From: Tomocerus qinae
Lineage: Eukaryota > Arthropoda > Collembola > Entomobryomorpha > Tomoceridae
Assembly (NCBI GenBank): GCA_020055645.1
Contig: CM034546.1
Coordinates: forward strand, 136,297,875-136,361,874
Length of the DNA stretch: 64,000 nucleotides
Direction: 5' to 3'
In this document: in pieces, positions 21,676-32,096 of the stretch
How positions within the stretch are numbered: position 1 is the first letter of the stretch
Layout of the letters: every line of letters begins with the position of its first letter
Program-made: the position numbers and the translations under genes
The notes under the pieces: model-generated
Told to the model about the DNA's origin: nothing
The model's database searches: none
What the model saw: only the letters and a program-made list of their open reading frames with translations

Positions 21676-23228
21676 TCTTGATATTTTGAAATTAATTATT
21701 TAATTAAAAATTGATTTACTTTATTTAATTATTTATATTTAGAAATTTTAATTAGAAGTTTTAGACATTTTAACTCAAAGGCACTTAAAATGTTAAACTA
21801 TTTATAGATATACGTACAATAAATAAATTTAAACTAACAGTTAACAGTTCCCGATATATCTGTGCTTTTCTAGAATATCCAGTTGTTTAAATGTGTTCCT
21901 AATAGGATATTTAACTAGAGCAATTTGATAAACCAATCTTCAACTCTGGGTAATAAGAATAACTAGTTTGATAAGTATTGGTCTAACAAACTGTGGTAGC
22001 CTGTGAAACTCTTCCAGCTCTGATAACACTGGCTCAGGCCATGAGACTTACTGTAATACTATAAATACTAATAATAATCTAGATTAATCCAAATTGTGAC
22101 AATCGTTAAACTTTTTGTAATCGTAACAATGACATGCAAATGACATTATAACGAAAACAAATCAAGTCTTTCATCAATAAACGTCACTTTAAAAATGTTT
22201 AGTACTTTAAAATTATTGCATTTTCATTTTGTAATTTAATTTCGGCACACTAAAAGATAATTGCACAATATTTATCTTCCAATTTATGGAAATTGGTTCC
22301 CGAAATGCTACTAAAAATACAAACCTTAAACATCTGAACGACGTCTAGATATTTTGTGCTTTGAAGTCATAACATATAACTTTGTAGTAGCACTTCACTC
22401 TGTAGTCGTCTATTTCTCATGCGAGACGGCAAATCTTGATTATCCGATCACTCACTCTTTTGAGTAGGAATATGAATTACTTATTTACGTTGCCAGACCA
22501 TTACAGACATGATAATTCATTTTAATAATGTCAATGCTTTAAGGAGAAACCGAAGTCGCTACCCTGATAAGTGGATTGGGAGACAAAGGAAATATATTTA
22601 TCTTGGTTTGGTTTTAATGCGTCAATCGCTTTGTCTCCGTCTCAATTATCTTTTATTAAAGGAATATCTGAACAGTTTTGAATAGCAATGAGATTCATAA
22701 TAAATTTTGTTTACGGCTCTAAGCGAGCAAAGATAATCTTAAATAACTTGCGTATGTTTAACTCTACTATTAATCATTTTACAGATAGAAATTTTATAGT
22801 AGACATCGAAAAATATCCACGTGGTCGATTATTTTCACTAGCAACTGGCATTTCAAAAACATACTAAATAATGGTCTTATAATCCTACATGAAATATGCC
22901 AAACCGAAACGTTCTTGTCAGAAATTCATAATTTATGATTTGATACTTTATGGATAAAGCACAAAGTAGACAACAACTGAGAGACTATTTATCTGTTATG
23001 AAAGTTACATTATCTCTTAAATAGTCGGGCTGTCAGAGCTGAATCATCTCCAGGTCTTACTCTCCACTTTTAATATGGGTTTATAACTAGCAGTTAAAGT
23101 AAGAATTACAAGTACCTACATTTTATAATTTTAATTTTAAAATTTTCAAGTGTTTTTTACATTTATTAAATTGGTTGCTTTTGTAGATTTATATAGAATT
23201 ACCGAAACAAACATTATAAGTGTGAAAA
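21676..23228. other. Spacer upstream of chemoreceptor
   Basis: AT-rich, with no supported exon. It presumably includes the chemoreceptor promoter, but no specific site could be identified. Confidence 0.4.
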
Positions 23229-24849
23229 ATGAAATTGAAGCTGGCGAATTTCCAATCTGAAACTGTTATTAATGGCATTAAGAATGTCTCAAGCACAGTA
23301 AAGGCGAATATTATCCCGAATTTGTCAAACTACTGTGGAATTGAAATTCTAGATTGGCTTGGTTTCTATTTCAACATCTCATTGGGATATCTTCCTGTAA
23401 AATATAATAAATCTGCAAAATCATTTTACAATATCCCAATATCGCCTATTCTGAGAGTGCAAAACTACCTTGCATGGGCTCTCATAGCTTATCAAGCGAC
23501 ACAATTTGGACTATTTCTTTGCTCCAAAGAGGATATTAGTATCGAAGATGTTCTAGTTTTGATTTCTCTGCTAGTGCACATTTACGAACGAAATGCATTC
23601 TCTAATTTTCTGAGAAAATCAACTGAAATTGCTCATGTTTTAAATCATCTAAGTTTAAAAGGCTATCCAATTTTAATTGAAGGTATAAATTAAATTTATA
23701 TTCTTGAATTAATCTAAAACTAATACGATTGAATTAATTTTAAATTAATATTCTTAGATTAATCTTGAATCTTGAATTAATATTCTTGAATTAATCTTAA
23801 ATTAATATTCTTGAATTAATATTAAATTCATATTCTTGAATTAATTTTAAATTAATATTCTTGAATTAATCTTGAAATAATATTCTTGAATTAATATTAA
23901 GTTATTGTTCTTGAAATAACCTTAAATCAATATTCTTGAATTTATCTTAAATCAATATGCTTGAATTAATCTTTCTAATTTTGAAATTATTTCTATGCAG
24001 GTTGGGAGAATTCAGGAATTAAAACCTTCGTTATTTGGGAAGTGCTGTTATCGAAATGGCTTATAGGAAGTTATATGATTACAATTTTGATAGTTTCGTA
24101 TTTAGTTCATTATGTCGTTCTGGGTAAACATCTTGTTGGTCAAAGCGTCAAAGATTTGGAAATATTTCATTTGAACAAATTGGAGAGTTTTTTGACAGGC
24201 GTCCAATGTTGGGTTGTAACAGCCCCAGGAATATTTTTAATGGCTGTCCTTGGTATCTTGATTTTGACATACTCAACGAGAACGTGTGTGTATTTGCATA
24301 TGATAAGGTCAGTCATTTTGATTACTTAAACATTTCTTCAAAATATATGTATACTTAAAACGTTCAATTCCTTTTAGAAATAGTGAAGAATCTCTGCAGG
24401 AAAAAATCAAGACTTACAATGGATTGTACATTTTAAATACTTTATTCAACGACTGCCTTATCAAAGAGTTAGTCCCAGGTTGTATATATTCGTTTGTGAC
24501 TATACAATCGATAGCTCTGTTTGCACTTATAAGGCAAGATCCAAACGAAGTGAGCAATGTAATTATGTTGGCAATGATATTTGTTGGAACTGTAACTGCT
24601 GTCACTCTCCTCTTATTCTCGTGCTCCATCTGTTACAAAAACTCATGGGAGACTCTAAATGCATTACGAATGGAATTACCAGATCGTAATTATGATAATA
24701 AATACTGCAAACAAATGCTTGCCAGCACCAAAGCCTTTGGTGTTCGATACGGAGTATTTCAAGTGGTGAAGCACAAACACACTTTAGACTGTTTTGACTG
24801 CAGTCTTAACATTGTAACGTCCCTTCTCATTTCTTCTGCAAGTGTGTAG
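23229..24849 (+). CDS. Insect-type 7TM chemoreceptor (gustatory receptor-like)
   Basis: Exons 23229-23682, 24001-24307 and 24378-24849 join in frame (phases 1 and 2) to give 410 residues, a normal length for the gustatory/odorant receptor superfamily. Hydrophobic helices include YLAWALIAYQATQFGLFLC, WLIGSYMITILIVSYLVHYVV, WVVTAPGIFLMAVLGILIL, IYSFVTIQSIALFALI and VIMLAMIFVGTVTAVTLLLF. The C-terminal part, LDCFDCSLNIVTSLLISSASV, sits where the last helix (TM7) of this family lies. There is no signal peptide, as expected for these inverted-topology ligand-gated channels. The gene is intact. The first intron is almost entirely a tandem repeat. The tastant or odorant is unknown, and assignment rests on topology and weak motif similarity. 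Confidence 0.65.
23700..23990. repeat. AT-rich minisatellite filling chemoreceptor intron 1
   Basis: Roughly a dozen degenerate 24-26 bp units of the form ATTCTTGAATTAATCTTAAATTAAT. They occupy nearly the whole intron between the GTATAA donor and the TATGCAG acceptor. Confidence 0.8.
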
Positions 24850-25074
24850 TATAAAAAATATTTTCATACGTAATTACTGTTTAATGATTTAATTATTATA
24901 ATATCATTGTATGCCATAAACTTTTTGTGTGCCGAATTGTTTATTCACATAATTAGCACATTATATTTACTTTATTACACCTGTTGTATCGGGGCACCAA
25001 GAATTGAGAGTAAAATAAGTTTAATTACGATTCTGATGTACAATTTGGAAAACGTGCAGGCGGTTTAATACTCA

Positions 25075-25678
25075 GTTATATGCAGTGTACAAAATACCAT
25101 TTACCACTTACCAGTGGTAAGTGGTTTTTAATGGTATTTAACGTTAAATACCACTACCTAAAAAGTAGTGGTAAGTGGTATAAATGGTAAAAATGGTAAA
25201 AAATAGTTTCATTTAAATTTCGTGTTTAAATTTTGAACAAAATTAGGGGGCAAAGTACGAAATAGCTTAGCAGATGATCATTGTTGTCACAAATTGATAA
25301 GTGTTCATCAATCAGAGTAGGATTCATCCAATGAGGGCGCTAACAACCCTTGCCGATTGAGAAATTAATTGCAATTAAATTAGTATCAATTTTAAATGGG
25401 CGATACCAAATACAATCTTTCTTTCTTCTTTTTTTATAACTTTTGGTGTACAATCAAATAAATATGATTAATTTAATTGATATTGGAAATATTTCATAGA
25501 AAACAAAGTTCTAAAACTTATATTTTAGGAAGTCTAGTGTATCTGTACTCAGCTGTCTAATCAATCGCTAAAATTTACCATTTTTACCATTAAATGCATT
25601 TTTACCATTAAGTGCATTTTTACCACTGTGATGGTAAAAAAGGCTAAAAAGTGGTAAATTTTGTACACTGGTTATATG
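25075..25678. mobile_element. hAT-type MITE with TGGTAA subrepeats
   Basis: The element is 25083-25670 (588 bp), flanked by perfect 8-bp duplications GTTATATG at 25075-25082 and 25671-25678. The ends are CAGTGTACAAAAT on the left and, reversed, CAGTGTACAAAATT on the right, making a clean terminal inverted repeat. Inside each end are many TTTACCA / TGGTAA units in both orientations. No transposase is present. CAGTG ends and 8-bp duplications fit hAT. Confidence 0.88.
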
Positions 25679-26261
25679 TAGATGTCTCTCACTGAATTTG
25701 AATTTTGCTGGGCTAAAGGTTTATGTAGCAATAAAATATGGTATTTTATCAGTAGAAAAAGTCTTTCAGGCATTAGTACAATCAGTAATTAAATTAATGC
25801 AATAGAAATAAATGTAAAAGTCAATAAAACGAGAAGTAAAGGCAATAACACAAGAACAATTTTATTTAATCAAAATTAAATCAATAGTATAATAGTATGA
25901 GTTACCTTTTATGGACCTATTATTGCACAATGAAAGTAATGTTATCTAGCGATAGCTTGCACTCTACAGATAGAAGTAACCCTAAGTTAGTATCAGTAAA
26001 GGAAACAAAATGGTCCGTGAAGAAGAAAGTTTCCATTTGGTAGAGGTTAGGGGTGTTTGTAACTTTATGGGAATAAATTACTTTTTGGATAACATTTCAT
26101 GTTTTTGTATTAAAACCTTCACATTAAAACCGAAACAAGACTACATTAAATGCTATATTATTTAAAGGCAACCCCCAATCGATTATCACCAGAACTGTCT
26201 AAAGATTATTGAAAGCTGGACACCTGTCAGCAACTGTCAGTCATTTTTGTACTCTCATGCC
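25679..26261. other. Intergenic, no gene seen
   Basis: AT-rich spacer downstream of the first astacin gene. Its last bases are similar to the flank of the second astacin copy, so the duplication reaches into this spacer. Confidence 0.45.
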
Positions 26262-28341
26262 CTATGGCTGACAATTGTATCTACTGCAATCACAATTATA
26301 GAAAAGATTCATTCTGACGATATCGGTGCGAGAGAGTCGGCCATAGCCATTCCCGGCTTCTCCACATGGTCCCGAACCTAATTTTTTAAAATTAAGGGTG
26401 GTTCATAGCATGACAACTTGAGCATACACTTTGTGTGTATTACATAGATAGGATTAAGGTATAGTCCGTATTTATTTAACAAAATTCATCAAAATTTCCA
26501 AAAAGTGGCGGGAGGTGAACACGTCGGACTTGATGCTCAAAAACATCTTAATTATAGCGTTGGCAGGAAATCATATATTCCCGCCAACGCTATAATTTAA
26601 AACGTGTTACATTTTTTTAATATTTGGGAGCCACATGTTCCAGACATTCACCTTCCGCCTTTTTGGAAATTTTGAAGACTTTTGGTAAATAAACAATAAA
26701 TACGGACTCATCCTAAATAATACACACAGAGAGTATGCTTAAGTTGCCCGGCTATTAATCACCCTTAATTATTAATTAAAAAAATAAAATTATTTTATAT
26801 TATATAATAATTATTTTATACCTGGCTGCCACGGCTGTCTCTTGAAGCAAGAATTAGCTGTACATCCAGGGTACATCATAATGCTATTGTAGTCATAGGT
26901 TAGTCCCAAAGTTGTCCATTGTGGTGGGTATCGTTTTGGGTAAGTGTCTGCATTGCAGCCTCGGATGTTTGAGTCAAAGTAGATGTAATCGTCTCTGTCC
27001 GCTCGCTGATGTTCGTGGTCGAAGCACAAAGAGTGGCCCAACTCGTGGACCAGCCACTCGGCATTTGCACACGGAGGTCCCACACTGCAGAATTGGGAGC
27101 CTCCAATAGGACCACAGATTTGCGAAAGTCCGCAGTTGGTGGCTGTGTTGACTGTCGGGTCATTTATAATGGACACCCAACCTCTGTCCTGATTACTTGC
27201 CGCGTGAAATCTGAGGCATGTGTTATCTTCATAGTTTTTGATTGCTTTTGCAATTTCGGCTCGTTGAGCTGTAGTCCATCCCGCCTGTGTATAGTTAATG
27301 TAGTACGGTATTTGGGCATATGGCCAACGACTTGCAGAATTAAAAGCATTTTTCTGAAAAATAAACCATGGTCAATCCTTAGGATGTCAAAAATTAGTAG
27401 AGGTATAGATAGGTAACATCATGTAACGTTTTAGATTTTACGTTCCACGATAGCACATTTTTTACGGCGAATAACCTTTCGAATATAAGTCATCGTACGA
27501 TATTCTGTGATGTAACTAATGTTATATTGTTTTTTTCTGAACCAGACCCGTCTCATTTTTATACTGAATATATTATGGTTCCAAAACATCCTTTCGCTCA
27601 TTCATTGTAGAAAGACGAATACAATAGTTTTATCTTCGACGAGAACTTGAAGCCGAGGATCAACGTGGGAAGTCAAATTGTTTGCAGCTGACCCTCTCAC
27701 GTTGATTTTCTCGGTTCTCGTCGACGATAAATTTATTGTATTGTGTCGTATGACCCATTGTCTCTACGTAATAATAATGATTGCGGGTAGCTATTACTCG
27801 CAGTCAAATAATAAAGACAATTTAGTAATGTCTGAGGGTACCGTCCAGTTGGCTGGTCTGATTGGCTCGTGAGGAAGTGGAATACCATCTCCCCCGATAT
27901 CCGGATAGTGGTGACTGTTTTCATAATCCTGAGGTGTTAGATATGTTAATCCATTGACTATGATAATTAAACAGTGTTAGTGATTAAAGGTATTGGTATT
28001 GAATAAGTTATAAAACATAATTTCAGTTAACCGGTGTAGTTATGGTTGTCCTGGCAGCAGAAATGTTTGTATTTGTCTTCCTTTCCTGGGCATCTAACTG
28101 TCCTGTCCAACATGTAGCCGCTAGGACAGATTTCACTCCGTCTTTTTGTGTATTGGTAGTCATGGCAGATTTTCCCAGGTGTGCAACGGGCGATTGTAAA
28201 TTGAGTTCCTCTTGAGTTACATTCGTCATCTATCCATTTGCAGGGTTCTTTAGCCTTACATTGCTTCAATTTACTTTCGACGCATAAAAGTAACAATGAA
28301 GCAGGAAATATAAAGAGTAAGAAACTCCTGAATGAACACAT
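26262..28341 (-). CDS. Secreted astacin metalloprotease, copy 1
   Basis: Exons 28341-28032, 27957-27842, 27353-26822 and 26377-26262 give 357 residues. The ATG chosen precedes a signal peptide (SFRSFLLFIFPASLLLLC) conserved in copy 2. Residues about 25-103 form a Cys-rich module beginning KLKQCKAKEPCKWIDDEC. A linker with YLTPQDY follows, then the M12A peptidase. The zinc site HELGHSLCFDHEHQR (about 245-259) and the Met-turn SIMMYPG are intact, so an active secreted zinc endopeptidase is expected. A Cys-rich domain before the catalytic domain is unlike the usual astacin plan, where extra domains follow it. The last intron (26821-26378) is absent from copy 2 and contains a MITE. A tandem partner lies at 42-43 kb on the same strand. 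Confidence 0.88.
26392..26768. mobile_element. TTAA-flanked foldback MITE within astacin intron
   Basis: The element is 26396-26764 (369 bp), with TTAA on both sides (26392-26395 and 26765-26768). Terminal inverted repeats start GGGTG and remain recognisable for about 125 bp. The centre is a near-perfect palindrome around AGCGTTGGCAGGAAAT. It has no coding capacity. The TTAA target fits piggyBac-type insertion, though the GGGTG ends are not typical, so the superfamily is uncertain. Confidence 0.8.
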
Positions 28342-29301
28342 TAAATGTAATATGATATACAATTTGGAGATCAAAATATCGAAAGCCAATTAAAAGATGT
28401 TTTTTGCAATGAACAGGTCTGGACCTAATGGTTTGTTGATGACATCTGGAACAGTTTTATGCGGCAATATAGGTAGTTGAAAAGTTCACTGACCAAGATA
28501 AAGTACAATCGCAATTATGCTCATCAATATGGGATTTACTGTTAGACATTATCATTATTCATATTCCACTATTGTAAGAATTATGTCAAAACGGTCGTTC
28601 ACTCATACCTAAATCAATTGCAATTGTCAATAGTACGAGTTTTTCTAGAACAGAAGCGCTTCAAGGAAAACTGTCAAAAAAAGCAGAAACAATCCCTACT
28701 GTTTCATCCAATGACTTGCAGTTTCATAGGAAAGGAGCATTTGTGATTTGATTACGGATATATTGCAAGCTTTACCTGATTTGCAATTGATTGTAATATT
28801 GAACGTCAAATAATACGTATTTAATAATAATAATACCCAATTGCATTTTACGGTTATTTGCAATTTTCACATCAAAGCATTACCACCAGGTACTGCAGTT
28901 ATACAACCGAGAAGCGAGGACTGAAGTTTTGCATCCAAAATCTATTAATTAAATAGAAGTAGTGCATTATGGTAAATAGTAGTAGTCAGTCCATTGTTGT
29001 GCACCGTTTACTGCCGACAAGATTAAAGTTAAATGATGCACCAAACAAAGCCTTTCGTCCAACTTAATTGTTGGACGAAAAATTGGACCGTAACCTGGCA
29101 CAGAACTCCAATTTTTTCAAGAGCAATATGAATAATATTATGTGATGTGAAATGTGAATAGTTGGTCGGATGAAAATGTGGTTAGAACAACAAACAGTTT
29201 AGAGAGCTGCATCACTCCTTGAGGGCAAGATTTTGATGCATTCATCGATGGTTTGGAAATTAATGCCTCACTTTAAGGATGAGTGATTTACTGGAGACTT
29301 T
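28342..29301. other. Astacin 1 upstream region
   Basis: The first 280 bases resemble the upstream region of astacin copy 2 (shared TACAATTTGGAGATCAAA and GTCAAAACGGTCGTTCAC), so the promoter was duplicated with the gene. The rest is unique AT-rich sequence with a short hairpin, TTTCGTCCAAC/GTTGGACGAAA, near 29070. No gene seen. Confidence 0.5.
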
Positions 29302-29463
29302 TAGTTTTATTTATTTATTTATTTATAGCATGAGTCACAGCTTCCTTCGTTAGAAGGCAGTTGGGCTGAAACTAAAACTTACATCAAATCATTCACGTTT
29401 TTATCATATAATAATAATATTGGTTATTTATATCACAACAAGACAGAATAAGTACTTTAAAAA

Positions 29464-31621
29464 TTAATCATTAGTAATATAGAAATAATTTACCACTTCG
29501 CTAATAGTTTCGTCATAACTAGAAAAATCTGTAATGTCATACATATTATTATCTGATTCAAGACTTTGTAAATCAATAAAGTATTTTAATAGCTCACTTT
29601 TGAATATATTAATGGTTTTGCTATTTCTGACATATTCTGGTAAGCTTAACCATTCTGTTACAGCCTGATTACTAAAATTTCTGTCATTGTAACGAGAAAT
29701 CCTATTTTTATTTACTATATAAGTGTAAGTTTTAGCTCTGGTGGTTCTAGTTGATACATTTTCTATAGATAGATAGTTTTTAAAATAAGGCGGACAGTTA
29801 ATATTCTTAATTATACTGAAAGTTAATTTTAACAATTCATATTTAAACATTAAGTTGGGAAATAGCCAATTTAACTCTACAGAAATTAAATGCTTAACAC
29901 TATCATATTTCATGATATCTAGTACAAATCTACCAGCTCTTCGTATAATGTTTTCAATGGTTTTCAAATTGTACTTATATGTATTTCCCCATATTGCTAG
30001 TAAATATCTAATGATTGACATTATATATGTATTTATGATAAGCTTCCTATTTTCTTGCGTAAAATATGACTTATATGGATAGAGAGACCAAATAATAGAA
30101 TTGCATCTATTTGAAACATAGGTGGTATGGTTTGTCCATTCTAACTTACTATCTATTATTAGTCCTAGGACTTTCAATTCCTTTTCAGGAAATATTATTA
30201 TATTTAAATACAATGGTATCTAGCGATTTTAGAACATGTGGACTAGCAACTATTAACATTTTCGTTTTGCTTACATTTAGTTCCAGGTGGTTTTCATTCA
30301 TCCAGTTTAACACTCTATCTAAATCGTTGGATAACTTATTTAACAATGTGTTGATATGATTAGGGTGACCAGATACGATTAGCTGATTGTCATCAGCAAA
30401 TTGAATGGTTAAACTACTTTTTATATATAATGGTAAATCATTAACTAATATTGAGAATAAAAGACTTCCTAGTACGGAGCCTTGGGGCACTCCGAGATTT
30501 ACCCCTTTTATTTTAGAAATGTCATAAAAACTATCAGTGTTACCATTACAGCTAGTAACTCTTTGATTTTTGTCGCTGTTATTATAATTATCACCTTTGC
30601 CATTGATACACACAAACTGTTTCCTATTACATAAATATGATTTGAACCATGTATAGTCAATGCCATACCATGACATTTTTGTCTCTAAAACGTGACTGGA
30701 CACTTTGTCAAACGCCTTAGAGACGTCGAGCGATAAAATTATATTTACGTGGCCCATAACAATATTTTTGAACAGAATATCGGTTAAGCCAATTTGTGCA
30801 TGCAGCGTAGAGTGATTTTTCCTAAATCCGAATTGTGTCGTACTTAGTATGTTATTTTCATTTACGTAAGCTATTAATTTGTTATATACACATTTTTCTG
30901 ATACTTTTGATATTATAGTTTGTACAGCTACTGGTCTAAAATGATTTACTTCCATTGGATTGGCTATTTTTGGTACTGGTGCTATCTTCGATATTTTTAA
31001 GTTATCACACACGAAATTCTCTTCAATACTTTGGTTGATAATTTCGAGAAGTGATAAACTAACATTTGGAGCATGTATAAGATATTTTAGATAAATAGGA
31101 GCCATTTGTAAGTAATCAGTTGATTTGGAATTTTTCTTTTTTAAAGATTTCCAAGCTATTTGCATTTCATGTAATGTTACAGTAGTTAGTTTGAATTCAG
31201 TATTGATAACAGGTAAACTAGGTGGTTTAGTAGGAGTAGTACTTATTTCGTTATTTGCAGTACAGATACTAACAAAGTAATCGTTAAAAGCGTTTGCCTC
31301 TATGTCAATGCTACATTGTTCATTCTGTTTGCCTATTGACATAATATTTTTTAGTGCTTCATGAACACCAATTTTTTCGATCTGCTGATTGAAGTAAGTT
31401 TTAGAATCATCTTTTATTGCCTTTTTAAGTAACTTATTTAAATTTTTAAGATGTATTTTATTAGTAGAAGATGGATATTTTTTAAATGCTTTATAAGACT
31501 TGTTTCTCTCACGCTTTAGGTTCTGTGTCGTAGAATTTAAGAATTTTTTAGAACTTCCGTTAGTCACAGTTATTGTTTTAAAAGGTGCATAAGTATTTAC
31601 AGCTAAATTAATATTATTACT
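29464..31621 (-). pseudogene. LINE ORF2 reverse transcriptase, broken
   Basis: Reverse transcriptase motifs in order are FRPVAV, TQFGFRKNHST, LDVSKAFDKV, GVPQGSVLGSLLF and the catalytic FADD in QFADDNQL, followed by LNVSKTKM and the thumb/C-terminal region with LGLIIDSKLEW. The frame shifts once near 30190-30210. The N-terminal part of the same ORF lies at 38277-38380 beyond the inserted LTR element, with the reading frame continuous across the empty site. Truncation, the frameshift and the insertion make it non-functional. Confidence 0.8.
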
Positions 31622-32096
31622 TGTTTTTGCCAGATTCACACTAAACTATCTTTGCCGAAAAAGGTATAGCCTAGCTAAATGGACTTATAAAACAGACACG
31701 CACGATCAACTCTTGATCAAATGAGCCACTGCCTAGATCCAATATCTGACCTGCTCAATAATTGCAATTTCTCAAACTGCGAAATGAATATTCATAAAGT
31801 TAATTTTACTACAACACAAGACTTCTCAAAATCACAATATTCCAAATAATCAAATGCGTAATAAAATAAAACTGAACAATTCCACTATTTTCGTGAGCCT
31901 GGTGGGTCCGCTCTGTCGTTACTCGTACGATTCTATCGCTTCTCCTTCTCTGCAACGACCTTTCGCAACGTGCTCTCGCCAGTGACTGATGCTTCTCGTA
32001 GCTTCTCTTTTCCTACTCTCCTACGAACAAAGCTCCTTAGCCCGCTCGATTTATCCAACGCGCCATTCTTCTCATTCTCAACTTCCCCCGATAACA
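31622..32096 (-). repeat. 3' LTR of BEL/Pao element
   Basis: 475 bp, identical by eye to 37802-38276. The last part of the Pol frame runs into it and stops at 31933, so the LTR's outer region is also coding at this end. Confidence 0.9.

Noticed and set aside
27009-27416. 135-codon plus-strand frame
   Set aside because: Antisense shadow of the astacin catalytic exon.
29067-29094. Short hairpin TCGTCCAAC/GTTGGACGA
   Set aside because: Too short to call a microRNA precursor or a terminator in a eukaryotic genome.
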